From contig NZ_JPRH01000002.1 of NCBI RefSeq assembly GCF_000737705.1, forward strand, positions 248,001 to 312,000: DNA of 64,000 bases, in the 5' to 3' direction. Each line of letters begins with the position of its first letter. The stretch's first letter is position 1. The notes beneath the pieces are model-generated. The model saw nothing but the letters and a program-made list of their open reading frames with translations, did no database searches and had not been told where the DNA came from. Positions 51,756-61,107 of the stretch are shown here, in pieces. This DNA comes from Chryseobacterium soli (GTDB taxonomy: Bacteria > Bacteroidota > Bacteroidia > Flavobacteriales > Weeksellaceae). Both the position numbers and the translations under genes were made by a program.

Positions 51756-53540
51756 TTACTTCACAATAAACTTTAAAGAAGTCGTATCAAGCATTAAAAT
51801 ATAAACTCCCTGTTCAAGATTTTTAATTCTAATGGAATTTCTATTTCCTGTAAAAGGTTGGTCAATACTTTCCATTACTTTACCCTGGAGATTATAGATC
51901 ACCGCTTTTTTGATACCTTCCGTATTCCCTTTCACAAAAATTTCCTGATGTGAGATCGGGTTAGGGGAGATTTGAAGACTTTTGGAATCAGTCAGCGCAG
52001 CAGAAATACTTTGTTTAGCGGTACCTGAATAACATGTCCAGCTTAGATCATCAATAGCAATACGGTTGGAAGATGAAGGATTTTCCAGCGTTACAACCAC
52101 ATTTCCTGAAATATTAATATTGTTGATAGTGGTAGTGGTTGCCGTAGTACTGTAAGGAATCGTTCCTACGGTCGTACCATTTACTTTAACCGTAAGAGAA
52201 CTGTTGCTTCCGGAAAACTTAAGCTGCGTAGTTACCGTCAAAGAACCAATACCATTGCTTGAGCTGCTCGAAGTTAATGAACCGTCTCTTACCGTAATGG
52301 CTTTATTGGAAATCGTCTGATCTGTTCTTGCATCCGTTGCAGTCCATGTGATACCACTGTTGGTCCATGTTCTTGTAGCATAAGAAGCGCTGCTTGCAGG
52401 GATTGTTTCAAACGTTTCATTCACACAGTTGGTAGATGAAACAGTTCTTGCATTGGTCGTTCCGGAGATTGTTGAGCTGTTGGATGAAGAATTTCCGGCA
52501 GCATCTTTTGCCACAACATAGAAATTATAACCCGTTGAAGGAGTGAGTCCCGAGATCGTTGCTGAAGTAGAGCTCACTGTAGTTTGTAAACTTCCGTTCA
52601 TATAAACAGCATAAGAAGAAACACCTACATTATCCGTAGCGGCATTCCACACAAGAGAAATACTGTTGGAGGTTTTTGCTGAAATACTAAGATTAGCAAC
52701 GGTAGTAGGAGCCTGAGTGTCTGATGCAGGTTGCTGAGAACCCCAGATTTGATTCGCATAGCTAGAATTATCAATGAATGGGTTTCTGTTTCCCTGATAC
52801 GCATAAGAAGCATTATTTCTTACAATTTCAGCCTGGGAAACCGGATCCTGATTGTTCCAGGCCAGTAAAACATTCAGCTCCCAGGTCTGAAGTCCGGGAA
52901 AAGCACTGCTTCCCAGCATATCACCTGAAGAAAAAGTAGACAGCTTACTTTGATAACGGGTTACAAAATAAAAGATCATTCGCGCTACATCCCCTTTAAA
53001 CTCATCAATAGGCTCAAAAACAACCCCGGAATATCCTGACGAAATAGAATTTCCAAGCTTTGAACCATTTTTAGAAGTAAAACTAGCGGTCCCTACTTTT
53101 CCGAAAGGATAATTAGACCTCATTCCATTCACTTTTCCATCCGTAGCCCTGATGAAGTTAATATCAGAAACCATTGGCGAAGCCTGATTAAAAAGACTTT
53201 GAGGAACAATATGTTCCCTGTTGTAGCAGTTTCCCTCTACAGAATAAGTACCGCACTGGCTGGTACCCGGCGTAAACTTATAAGGATCTGCTGCGGTTGG
53301 TTTTTCAGAATAAATATCCATAATAGAACCGTCATTTTCATAAGTTTTATCGATATCGGTGGTTTTATAGGCGGTCCAGAGTCCGTTATATCCTTTATCC
53401 TGGTGTCCATTGGTAATGATCGAGCTCAATGCCGTTTTTAAAGCTGCTCCCGATAATCCGTTTGCAGAGGTGTAATACCCTGTGGGAGCCTGAGCATTGG
53501 CAGCTCCGGCCCATACAAGAAATAAGATGATTTTTTTCAT
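51756..53540 (-). CDS. Secreted endonuclease I with FN3 domain and T9SS sorting domain
   Basis: 594 residues from ATG 53540 (MKKIILFLVWAGAANAQ), which gives a proper signal peptide; the longer upstream frame is rejected. Domain order: endonuclease I / EndA (about 20-265) with NCYNREHIVPQSLF containing the catalytic His and metal ligands and NYPFGKVG; fibronectin type III (about 275-365, TSNSISLVWNAATDNVGVSS ... GYNFYVVAKDAAGNS); a beta-sandwich (about 370-510); and a T9SS sorting domain (about 525-594, ISPNPISHQEIFVKGN ... GVYILMLDTTSLKFIVK). Expected to degrade extracellular DNA on or near the cell surface. Confidence 0.92.
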   Translation of the reverse strand: MKKIILFLVWAGAANAQAPTGYYTSANGLSGAALKTALSSIITNGHQDKGYNGLWTAYKTTDIDKTYENDGSIMDIYSEKPTAADPYKFTPGTSQCGTYSVEGNCYNREHIVPQSLFNQASPMVSDINFIRATDGKVNGMRSNYPFGKVGTASFTSKNGSKLGNSISSGYSGVVFEPIDEFKGDVARMIFYFVTRYQSKLSTFSSGDMLGSSAFPGLQTWELNVLLAWNNQDPVSQAEIVRNNASYAYQGNRNPFIDNSSYANQIWGSQQPASDTQAPTTVANLSISAKTSNSISLVWNAATDNVGVSSYAVYMNGSLQTTVSSTSATISGLTPSTGYNFYVVAKDAAGNSSSNSSTISGTTNARTVSSTNCVNETFETIPASSASYATRTWTNSGITWTATDARTDQTISNKAITVRDGSLTSSSSSNGIGSLTVTTQLKFSGSNSSLTVKVNGTTVGTIPYSTTATTTTINNINISGNVVVTLENPSSSNRIAIDDLSWTCYSGTAKQSISAALTDSKSLQISPNPISHQEIFVKGNTEGIKKAVIYNLQGKVMESIDQPFTGNRNSIRIKNLEQGVYILMLDTTSLKFIVK

Positions 53541-53700
53541 AGTAATATTATAATGTACCGTAAGAATACTATATTTTTTTGAATGAAAAATTACATTATT
53601 GTTAAATTTAATAGGCATTGCATTTAAATTCAACTAAAAGATCGCCTAGCGTCTAAGAATATCACTATAATGAATAGGGAAATGATTGCTAAGCAAAATA

Positions 53701-53730
53701 AAAGCCAGCACAAAAAATTGCGCTGGCTTT
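53701..53730 (-). terminator. Terminator of the DUF4136 gene
   Basis: AAAGCCAGC (53701-53709) and GCTGGCTTT (53722-53730) with an AT-rich loop; T-rich sequence follows on the minus strand. 26 bp past the DUF4136 stop. Confidence 0.8.
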
Positions 53731-53755
53731 AATATAATGATTGATTTAAATCCTG

Positions 53756-54283
53756 TTATTTTCTTTGAGGAGGATAATTTTTCATAATTTCCATCATGAT
53801 TTCCGGAATCTGTCTCTGTTTTGCTTTCGGAGAATCTACAGAAATTCCGCTTCCGATACCCTGCCAAACCAATTTTTGACTTCTTGCATCTACAAGATCA
53901 ACGATAATGGCTCCTTCATTATAATTGCTGGTCCAGGTTCTGTTCATTCCAACACCCCATCCGAAAGGGCCGCCCCAACCCCACATTCCATAAGGAGCGC
54001 TGCTGTTGATATCGGTTACTTTTTTGTGGTTTGCTTTTACATTCACGATCAGATCAGGATTTTCACCCGACTGAAGACCTTTACTTTGTAGTTGTTTCGA
54101 CAGTTCGTTTAACACCCTGTCCTTATCAATATCATTCAGTTTCAAATCATCGATTCTTATTTTATACGTCTTATAAGAATTGAAATTCGCAGTGTCGGCA
54201 TAATCAGAACGTACCTGGAAAGGACTGCACGACGTGAGGCCCAAAGTAGCCGAGGCTAACAAAATAAAAATATATTTTTTCAT
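53756..54283 (-). CDS. DUF4136 lipoprotein
   Basis: 175 residues from ATG 54283 (MKKYIFILLASATLGLTSC), giving a lipobox LTSC with Cys19. DUF4136 features: NFNSYKTYKIRIDDLKLND, LNELSKQLQSKGLQSGENPDLIVNV, GAIIVDLVDARSQKLVWQGIGSG. Outer-membrane or periplasmic lipoprotein of unknown function. It starts one base before the DUF5522 gene's stop end, so the two are one transcript. The longer frame (19 more residues) overlaps the upstream gene and is not used. Confidence 0.88.
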   Translation of the reverse strand: MKKYIFILLASATLGLTSCSPFQVRSDYADTANFNSYKTYKIRIDDLKLNDIDKDRVLNELSKQLQSKGLQSGENPDLIVNVKANHKKVTDINSSAPYGMWGWGGPFGWGVGMNRTWTSNYNEGAIIVDLVDARSQKLVWQGIGSGISVDSPKAKQRQIPEIMMEIMKNYPPQRK

Positions 54284-54284
54284 T

Positions 54285-54470
<186 letters not shown>

Positions 54471-54506
54471 TTAAATCTTAAGTCAAAAAACTTTTATATT
54501 TGTTAT

Positions 54507-54833
54507 ATGATAATTGTATGCCAAAAGCCATTAAAAAAACTTAAAATTAACGGCATTGCTCTTTTTCCCTTTATCTTCGTAAGGAAACCCGAAGATAAGG
54601 AAAATAAAGAACTTATCAATCACGAAAAAATCCATTTGAGACAACAGCTGGAAATGCTGATCATTTTCTTTTATATTTTTTACGTGATTGAATATTATTA
54701 CTGGTTTTTTACCCTAAAAGACAGCTATCTCGCCTATAAAAGAATCTCATTTGAAAGAGAAGCCTATGCCCATGAAAATGATTTACATTATCTGAACAAA
54801 AGAAAATTCTGGAGTTTTCGGAAATATTTTTGA
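54507..54833 (+). CDS. Small membrane protein with HExxH motif
   Basis: 108 residues from ATG 54507 (MIIVCQKPLKKLKING); the longer frame overlaps the DUF5522 gene and is rejected. INHEKIHLRQQLE (37-49) contains H39-E40-x-x-H43, the zinc metallopeptidase motif, followed by a membrane segment (about 50-68) and FEREAYAHENDL (82-93), where E83 or E85 could be the third ligand. This is the pattern of a minimal gluzincin reminiscent of M56/M48 peptidases. Small proteins like this are common in Flavobacteria but uncharacterised; protease activity is inference. Its stop codon overlaps the first unit of the GATTAAA repeat. Confidence 0.72.
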   Translation: MIIVCQKPLKKLKINGIALFPFIFVRKPEDKENKELINHEKIHLRQQLEMLIIFFYIFYVIEYYYWFFTLKDSYLAYKRISFEREAYAHENDLHYLNKRKFWSFRKYF

Positions 54834-54890
54834 TTAAAGATTAAAGATTAAAGATTAAAGATTAAAGATTAAAGATTAAAGATTAAAGAT
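54832..54890. repeat. GATTAAA microsatellite, 8 copies
   Basis: Eight perfect copies of the 7-mer GATTAAA (54832-54887) plus a partial copy. The TGA of the upstream gene overlaps the first copy. Length is likely variable by slippage. Confidence 0.97.
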
Positions 54891-55151
54891 TTTTTGAAAT
54901 AAACATCAATAGAAGCGGGTTTTAACCCGTTTAAAAATAAAATAAAAAAAACAAAATTCCTCTGGCTTTAGCCAAAATACACATTTTAATCCCACAAAAT
55001 ATACCCCCAACATCTGTGAAAATCCGTGTAATCTGTGGTAATAGAAAAGACTTTCCATGACTTTTATCTCCAAACAAACCATCAACTTTAAAAAACACTA
55101 ATTTTGTTATCCTAAATTTTTACATTAATTAATTTTATCATTAATCCAAAA
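54891..55151. repeat. Intergenic region rich in flavobacterial repeat fragments
   Basis: 261 bp with no gene. It contains small inverted repeats agcgggttttaacccgttt (about 54914-54932) and tggctttagcca (about 54963-54974), and a stretch with atctgtgaaaatccgtgtaa (from about 55012), all of which resemble dispersed intergenic repeats of Bacteroidetes. TAATTTTG at 55099-55106 is a possible -7 box for the ACC-deaminase-like gene. Confidence 0.6.
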
Positions 55152-56060
55152 ATGTTATTACCAATTCCATCCGAACCTGTATCCATTCAGGAGATTCCCG
55201 TCAATAAAAATGTACGCCTTTTCATGAAAAGAGAAGACCTTGTTCATTCTGAAATTTCAGGGAATAAATATTGGAAGCTGTTTTATAATGTGAATACCTA
55301 TGTAAATAAGAATTCTGAAAAACCTTATATCATTACTTTTGGCGGTGCTTTTTCCAATCATATTGCTGCTGTGGCTGCCGTTGGAGAAATGTCAGGAATT
55401 CCCACATTGGGAATCATACGGGGGGAGGAACTCCATGACAAATGGAGAGATAATCCCACTTTATATTTCGCCTTTAAAAAAGGAATGAATCTGAAATTTG
55501 TAACCCGGGAAGAATATCGGAACAAAGAAAAATTATCCGAATTTTTACAGCAGGAATTCCCGGATGCACTGATTGTTCCTGAAGGAGGAACCAATGAAGA
55601 GGCTATAGAAGGTGTGAAAATGATGCTCAATAACGAAACAAAAGATTTTGATTATCTTTGCACCGCAGTCGGAACCGGAGGTACCGTTGCCGGGATATCC
55701 AAATTTTGTGAAGAAAATCAGAAAGTTATAGGATTTAAGGTCGTAGACGACTCCTCTTTGGAAAATAAAATTTTTGAACTAACTTTAAAGAGAAATTTCA
55801 ATCTAATAGATTCATGTTGGGGCGGTTATGGTAAAATAAAAGATGAAAACATCCGTTTTATTAATGATTTTAAAGAGAAATTTGGAATTCCGTTAGAACC
55901 GATCTATACAGGAAAAATGATGCAGCGGGTGTTTGAACTCATCGATGAAGGATACTTTCCTGAGAACAGTAAAATTCTGTGCTTTCATACCGGAGGATTA
56001 CAGGGAATTGAAGGAGCAAATTTGCTTTTAAAGAGACAAAATAGAAATTTAATTATATAA
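55152..56060 (+). CDS. 1-aminocyclopropane-1-carboxylate deaminase / D-cysteine desulfhydrase family
   Basis: 302 residues, fold type II PLP enzyme. PLP lysine K39 in SGNKYWKL; FGGAFSNHIAAVAAVGE (about 60-76) binds the carboxylate, with Ser-Asn-His as in this family; VGTGGTVAGISKF is the phosphate loop. It may deaminate D-cysteine or ACC; the two activities cannot be told apart. Cytoplasmic. It is 15 bp upstream of the glucosaminidase gene. Confidence 0.9.
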   Translation: MLLPIPSEPVSIQEIPVNKNVRLFMKREDLVHSEISGNKYWKLFYNVNTYVNKNSEKPYIITFGGAFSNHIAAVAAVGEMSGIPTLGIIRGEELHDKWRDNPTLYFAFKKGMNLKFVTREEYRNKEKLSEFLQQEFPDALIVPEGGTNEEAIEGVKMMLNNETKDFDYLCTAVGTGGTVAGISKFCEENQKVIGFKVVDDSSLENKIFELTLKRNFNLIDSCWGGYGKIKDENIRFINDFKEKFGIPLEPIYTGKMMQRVFELIDEGYFPENSKILCFHTGGLQGIEGANLLLKRQNRNLII

Positions 56061-56075
56061 GTAAAATTGAAAAAC

Positions 56076-57131
56076 ATGAAAAGACTTTTCTTACTCGTAA
56101 GCCTTTTAGTTTTATCAAAATTCTCGGCCCAGACTTGGGCTACTGAAGACCAATACATCCAGAGATTTGCCCAATATGCGGTAGAAGAAATGGAAAAGTA
56201 TAAAATTCCTGCTTCCATCACGCTTGCCCAGGGACTTCTGGAAACGGGCGGCGGACAAAGCAGATTGGCTCAGGAAGGTAAAAATCACTTCGGAATAAAA
56301 TGTAAAGAAGACTGGACAGGAAAAACCATGAAACATACGGATGATGCTCCCAATGAGTGTTTCCGGGTGTATGATGATCCAAGACAGTCGTATGAAGATC
56401 ATTCAATATTTTTATCAACAAGAAAATATTACACGAATCTTTTCAATCTGGACATGAAAGATTACAGAGCATGGGCATACGGCCTTAAAAAAGCGGGATA
56501 TGCTACAAACCCCCGTTATGCTTCTATTCTTATTGGTAAAATTGAACGGTACAAACTCTACGAATACGATAATACCAACTCTTCAGAAGTTCTGTATGCC
56601 GTTCTTAGAATGTATCCTGATTTAAAGGATGACAGAAGCTTTATGGCAAAATTGGAGCCATCAAAAGCAACACCTAAAAGAGAACCGGTTACCGTAACGG
56701 TACCTTACAAGCAGACCACTTTTGCCCAGCAACAGAAAAGAGTCGAAAGAATCAAATCAAAAGCAGAAATCCTGAATTCTATTTTAATTTTAAGCCATCC
56801 TAATGAAGGCCTGAAATATATTGTGATTCCTGAAGATACCACCGTGAAGTTCATTGCCAATAAATTTAAAGTTAGCGAAAGCAGACTGATGAAGTGGAAC
56901 GAGCTGGACAGTGATGTTTTAAAGAAAAACGAAATCGTCTTCCTGGAATCAAAAAATTCTACAGGAAATACAGCTACATATAAAGTGGCATCAGGAGAAG
57001 ATATGCATGCTATCGCTCAAAAATTTGGAGTTAAATTAAACAAATTATATGCTAAAAACAGAATGGATGAAGGACAACAACCATCTGCAGGGCAGCTGAT
57101 TTATTTAATAGACAAAAAACCTAGAAATTAA
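56076..57131 (+). CDS. Glucosaminidase with LysM domains (peptidoglycan hydrolase)
   Basis: 351 residues from ATG 56076; a TTG at 56067 only adds three residues. Signal peptide ending FSAQ; glucosaminidase domain (about 30-170) with SITLAQGLLETGGGQSRLAQ containing the catalytic Glu, and NHFGIKC; then a linker and two LysM-like modules, one weaker (about 245-290, IPEDTTVKFIANKFKVSESR) and one clear at the C-terminus (about 300-350, YKVASGEDMHAIAQKFGVKL). It cuts the glycan strand at N-acetylglucosamine residues in the periplasm, in cell-wall turnover or division. Followed 71 bp later by hemL. Confidence 0.92.
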   Translation: MKRLFLLVSLLVLSKFSAQTWATEDQYIQRFAQYAVEEMEKYKIPASITLAQGLLETGGGQSRLAQEGKNHFGIKCKEDWTGKTMKHTDDAPNECFRVYDDPRQSYEDHSIFLSTRKYYTNLFNLDMKDYRAWAYGLKKAGYATNPRYASILIGKIERYKLYEYDNTNSSEVLYAVLRMYPDLKDDRSFMAKLEPSKATPKREPVTVTVPYKQTTFAQQQKRVERIKSKAEILNSILILSHPNEGLKYIVIPEDTTVKFIANKFKVSESRLMKWNELDSDVLKKNEIVFLESKNSTGNTATYKVASGEDMHAIAQKFGVKLNKLYAKNRMDEGQQPSAGQLIYLIDKKPRN

Positions 57132-57202
57132 TTTTTATTGATCGTCATCTGTTACAATGGTAAGGTAACCATTAACAGCCAGGATCAACCATCAATCAAC
57201 AT

Positions 57203-58486
57203 ATGAAGTATCAAAGAAGTTCGGCTTTATTCGATGAAGCTTACCAATACATTCCCGGAGGAGTAAACTCACCGGTTCGGGCATTCAAATCAGTAGGAGG
57301 AGTTCCTGTTTTTATGAAATCTGCGAAAGGAGCTTACCTTACAGATGAAGATGACAATACCTATATCGACTATATCAATTCATGGGGTCCGGCAATTTTA
57401 GGACATACACACCCTGAAGTTTTAGAAGCTTTACAGCTGCAGGCAGAAAAAGGATTCTCTTTCGGTGCCCCTACAGAACTGGAGACGCAGATTGCAAAAT
57501 TCATCGTAGAAAATGTTCCTAATATCGACCAGATAAGAATGGTTTCTTCAGGAACGGAAGCTTGTATGAGTGCGGTACGATTGGCAAGAGGATTTACGGG
57601 AAGAGATAAGATCATTAAATTTGAAGGGTGCTATCATGGCCATTCAGATTCATTCTTGATTAAAGCAGGAAGTGGTGCTGCCACTTTCGGAAATCCCAAT
57701 TCTCCGGGAGTAACGGAAGGAACAGCAAAAGATACCCTGTTAGCCCGTTACAATGATGTTGAGCAGGTGGAAGACCTTTTCCGTCATAATCAGGGACAGA
57801 TTGCGGCAATTATCGTTGAGCCTGTTGCCGGAAACATGGGCTGCGTGCTGCCTGAAAATAATTTCTTACAGAATTTAAGAAGGATCTGTGACGAAAACGG
57901 AGCTTTACTTATTTTTGATGAGGTAATGACCGGTTTCAGACTGGCTTTCGGAGGAGCTCAGGAACTTTTCAATGTAAAGGCTGATTTGGTGACTTATGGA
58001 AAAGTAATCGGAGGTGGACTTCCGGTAGGTGCTTTTGCAGGGAGAAATGAAATTATGGATCAACTGGCACCAAAAGGAAGAGTGTACCAGGCAGGAACAT
58101 TAAGTGGGAATCCGCTGGCCATGAGAGCAGGGTTGAAGACTTTACAGATCATTAAAAATGACGAAAACTTCTATAACAGAATTAATAAAACAGCAGAAAC
58201 CTTAGACTTTGAAATCGGAAAAATTTTAAATGAAAAAGGAATTTCCCACAGAATTAACAGAAAAGGATCGATGATGTCGGTGTTCTTCAATATTAAAAGT
58301 GTTTCAAATTTTGACGAAGCTCAGGAAGCCAATCATGCCCTGTTCAACAACTTCTTCCATCAGATGCTTACCAATGGAATTTACCTTCCGCCAAGTGGTT
58401 ATGAAACGTATTTCATCAGTGATGCCATCAAAGATAAAGAGATTGATATGACATTAGAAGCGGTTAGAAAATTTGATTTTTCTTAA
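57203..58486 (+). CDS. hemL: Glutamate-1-semialdehyde 2,1-aminomutase
   Basis: 427 residues, normal length. PLP lysine K267 in [27 protein letters not shown] near the start and [20 protein letters not shown] (115-134) are HemL signatures. It converts glutamate-1-semialdehyde to 5-aminolevulinate in C5 tetrapyrrole synthesis. Cytoplasmic homodimer. Heme made here is the precursor for the biliverdin used by the phytochrome encoded at the other end. It ends with a terminator. Confidence 0.97.
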   Translation: MKYQRSSALFDEAYQYIPGGVNSPVRAFKSVGGVPVFMKSAKGAYLTDEDDNTYIDYINSWGPAILGHTHPEVLEALQLQAEKGFSFGAPTELETQIAKFIVENVPNIDQIRMVSSGTEACMSAVRLARGFTGRDKIIKFEGCYHGHSDSFLIKAGSGAATFGNPNSPGVTEGTAKDTLLARYNDVEQVEDLFRHNQGQIAAIIVEPVAGNMGCVLPENNFLQNLRRICDENGALLIFDEVMTGFRLAFGGAQELFNVKADLVTYGKVIGGGLPVGAFAGRNEIMDQLAPKGRVYQAGTLSGNPLAMRAGLKTLQIIKNDENFYNRINKTAETLDFEIGKILNEKGISHRINRKGSMMSVFFNIKSVSNFDEAQEANHALFNNFFHQMLTNGIYLPPSGYETYFISDAIKDKEIDMTLEAVRKFDFS

Positions 58487-58504
58487 CAGTCAATCATTAC
58501 AGAT

Positions 58505-58542
58505 AAAAAAGGGATGAGGTTTTACAACTTCATCCCTTTTTA
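58505..58542 (+). terminator. Terminator of hemL
   Basis: AAAAAGGGATGA and TCATCCCTTTTT pair around a short AT-rich loop, ending in T residues. 18 bp after the hemL stop. Confidence 0.9.
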
Positions 58543-58596
58543 TTTTAGGTAAGTATATGCAATTGATCATAGCCTTTATTGCTTACTTATGCTGCT

Positions 58597-58668
58597 GTCA
58601 TTCTGAATGTAGCGAAGTGAAATGAAGAATCTAATTGATAAACGGGATTTCTCCTTCCTCGGAATGAC
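58597..58668. repeat. REP-like inverted repeat, second type
   Basis: 72 bp starting GTCATTCTGAATGTAGCGAAG and ending CTCGGAATGAC; the ends are imperfectly inverted (7-bp perfect GTCATTC/GAATGAC). It resembles the inverted repeats flanking the GIY-YIG gene at 24866-25256 but contains no gene. It fills much of the 319-bp gap after hemL. Confidence 0.7.
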
Positions 58669-58780
58669 AATAGAGGTAAAAGCGATGAAGCCATCTTATA
58701 AAAATACAGATCACTACTTACCCCAATAAATCATACAAATCTTGTGATAAACCATACACGCTATTCATTTCTATTCTCTT

Positions 58781-58788
58781 TAATTTTG
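58781..58788 (+). promoter_or_regulatory. -7 box of first amidohydrolase gene
   Basis: TAATTTTG matches TAnnTTTG, 17 bp before the ATG. The same box lies 19 bp before the second amidohydrolase gene (61081-61088). Confidence 0.5.
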
Positions 58789-58805
58789 TAACAAACAGAT
58801 TGTAA

Positions 58806-60137
58806 ATGAACCCTTCAGACAGTATATCCCGTAAAACTTTTATTAAAAATTCAGCTTGGGCCATGGCAGGACTTACTTTAGTTCCTGATATCATCAGTGC
58901 GACACCATTTTTTGATGACCCAAACCAATCAGCAGACGGGAAAATGAGTTTTAAAAATGTCCGTTTGGAGACCGGGTTTATCTATGAAGAAGGTGAAGTC
59001 GTTTCAACCCAAACCGATTTGTTTTATCTTGAAACCGAAAATGGAAAAATCACGAAAGTTTCTGCAAATCTTCCTAATGCAAAAGCAGTGGATGCCAAAG
59101 GAATGCTGATGCTTCCTGCCTTTAAGGATATGCATATTCATTTAGACAAAACATTCTATGGAGACCATTGGCAGGCCGTAAGAAAAAGAACAGGCGGAGT
59201 AAAAGGAATGATTGCCCTCGAACAGAAAATCCTTCCTGAAATGCTGAGAAACTCAACGTTGAAGGCGGAGAAAATGATTGAACTGCTTCAGTCAAAGGGA
59301 ACCTCTTTTGCAAGAAGCCATGTGAATATTGAACCGACTTCAAAATTAGAATCCTTAAAAAATCTACAGAAAGCTTTAGATCATAAAAAGAAAACTTTTG
59401 AAGCAGAACTGGTTGCTTTTCCGCAGCATGGAGTGTTCTATACAGATTCGGTTCCGTACCTGAAAGAGGCGGCGAAAATGGATATTGATTTCATTGGTGG
59501 GGTAGATCCTTATACCATCGACGGTGCTATCGAAAAAACAATCGATTTTACCGTTCAGTTAGCATTGGATCATCATAAAGGTATTGATATTCACCTGCAT
59601 GAAAGTGGAGAATCAGGCCTGAAAACCGTAGAATATTTAATTGATAAAGTCAATGAAAATCCTGCTTTAAAAGGAAAAACATATTTGAGCCATTGTTTTG
59701 TATTGGGTAAATTAGACAAGGCAAAACAGGAAGAGATGGCCGAAAAATTAGGAAATGCACAGATCGGAATTGTATCAACAATCCCGTTTGGAAGTCTGAT
59801 TATGCCGATTCCGACTTTATATAAACATGGGGTGACCGTTCTCACAGGAAACGACAGTATTGTAGACCATTGGAATACGTTCGGAAGCGGAAGTGTACTG
59901 CAGAAAGCCAATCTGATGGCTCAGCTGTATGGCTATTCCACTGAATTTTTATTGTCAAGAAGTTTAAAACTGGCTACAGCCAATATACTGCCGCTGGATG
60001 ATAAAGGAATTCAGCAGTGGCCGAAAACAGGAGATCAGGCTGATTTTGTCTTCTTGAAAGCAAGCTGTTCTGCGGAGGCAGTTTCCAGAATTTCGAACGT
60101 TGAATCGTTAGTTCATCAGGGAAATATAGTTTTTTAA
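58806..60137 (+). CDS. Amidohydrolase (cytosine-deaminase-like), exported form
   Basis: 443 residues. An N-terminal SRKTFIKNSAWAMAGLTLVP resembles a Tat signal with Lys in place of the second Arg, so export or a lipid-anchored periplasmic form is possible. The body is an amidohydrolase TIM barrel: MHIHLDKT (metal His pair), FPQHG, HLHESGESG, SHCF and GNDSIVDHW supply the remaining metal ligands. The family acts on cyclic amides or deaminates nitrogen heterocycles. Closest relative here is the gene at 61108-62346. An AraC regulator sits between them. Confidence 0.9.
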   Translation: MNPSDSISRKTFIKNSAWAMAGLTLVPDIISATPFFDDPNQSADGKMSFKNVRLETGFIYEEGEVVSTQTDLFYLETENGKITKVSANLPNAKAVDAKGMLMLPAFKDMHIHLDKTFYGDHWQAVRKRTGGVKGMIALEQKILPEMLRNSTLKAEKMIELLQSKGTSFARSHVNIEPTSKLESLKNLQKALDHKKKTFEAELVAFPQHGVFYTDSVPYLKEAAKMDIDFIGGVDPYTIDGAIEKTIDFTVQLALDHHKGIDIHLHESGESGLKTVEYLIDKVNENPALKGKTYLSHCFVLGKLDKAKQEEMAEKLGNAQIGIVSTIPFGSLIMPIPTLYKHGVTVLTGNDSIVDHWNTFGSGSVLQKANLMAQLYGYSTEFLLSRSLKLATANILPLDDKGIQQWPKTGDQADFVFLKASCSAEAVSRISNVESLVHQGNIVF

Positions 60138-60183
60138 ATACAACCTCGGGAAATTTACTTATTTTAGAGAGTAAATTAACAGA

Positions 60184-61029
60184 GTGAGCCACCAGCCAGA
60201 TTATTTTCCCGTGTTAGGAATTCATGAATTCAGTGAAAATCATTCGCTGGGATCTCATCTGGTGTTTAATGAACTGCATGGAGAACGTTCTATTGATGAA
60301 CCTCACAAGCACGATTTTTTCATCATTAATCTTTTCGAAAAGGGCAGAGGAATACACACAATTGACTTTATAGAACATAAAGTGGAGGATCATCAGATCC
60401 ATCTTGTTTTCCCTGATCAGGTGCATCAATGGATCATTGAAAAAGAGACAATAGGCTATCAGCTGATGATCAGCCGGGGATGGTTTGAGAGCTTTCTTCC
60501 GGCCTTACGGTTTTCTGCTTCGTATTATCAGAACCATCCAGTTATTGGTGTTTCAGAAGTAGTGTTTCAATCTCTTTTGTATGAATTTCAAACGATTCAG
60601 AAAGAGCTTGCTGCAGAAAATCCTTTTTGGGAATTGATCCGTAAACGAAGCGAACTGATCGGTTTACTGGTGAGTAAATCCGTGGAAGGTACTTTCAAAG
60701 ATTTTGAAAATTATACTTCAAATCCTATTATTACTAAATTTTTAAACTTAATTTCCATTCATTTTAAAACAGAACGTTCGGTTTCTTTCTATGCAGAAAA
60801 ACTGAACATTTCTGCCAATTATCTGAATATTGTCTGCCGGAAAAATTTAAATACTTCGGCTTCATCACTCATTCAGGATCGGATTCTCCTGGAAGCGAAA
60901 CGACTGTTGAAGGTTTCTGAAATGTCGGTAAAAGATATTGTGTATGACCTCGGTTTTTACGATCACGCCAGCTTTTCAAAGTTTTTTAAAATGCAGACCG
61001 GAATGACACCATCACAGTTCAAAGAATAA
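60184..61029 (+). CDS. AraC-family regulator between the two amidohydrolase genes
   Basis: 281 residues from GTG 60184; no nearby ATG. A cupin-like N-terminal domain (about 30-100, with DEPHKHDFFIINLFEKGRG and FPDQVHQW) and a C-terminal AraC HTH (about 180-281: VSFYAEKLNISANYLNIVCR then VKDIVYDLGFYDHASFSKFF). It probably controls one or both amidohydrolase genes in response to their substrate. 46 bp after the first, 78 bp before the second. Confidence 0.9.
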   Translation: MSHQPDYFPVLGIHEFSENHSLGSHLVFNELHGERSIDEPHKHDFFIINLFEKGRGIHTIDFIEHKVEDHQIHLVFPDQVHQWIIEKETIGYQLMISRGWFESFLPALRFSASYYQNHPVIGVSEVVFQSLLYEFQTIQKELAAENPFWELIRKRSELIGLLVSKSVEGTFKDFENYTSNPIITKFLNLISIHFKTERSVSFYAEKLNISANYLNIVCRKNLNTSASSLIQDRILLEAKRLLKVSEMSVKDIVYDLGFYDHASFSKFFKMQTGMTPSQFKE

Positions 61030-61080
61030 TCTATACAAAACAAGACATAATTGATACCTCTTCTTCCGAAACAGGGAGTG

Positions 61081-61088
61081 TAATTTTG
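61081..61088 (+). promoter_or_regulatory. -7 box of second amidohydrolase gene
   Basis: TAATTTTG, identical to the box before the first amidohydrolase gene, 19 bp before the ATG. Confidence 0.5.
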
Positions 61089-61107
61089 TAGGGTTAAAAC
61101 TTAGACT

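Noticed and set aside
54832..54890. CRISPR array
   Set aside because: Seven-base direct repeats with no spacers and no cas genes.
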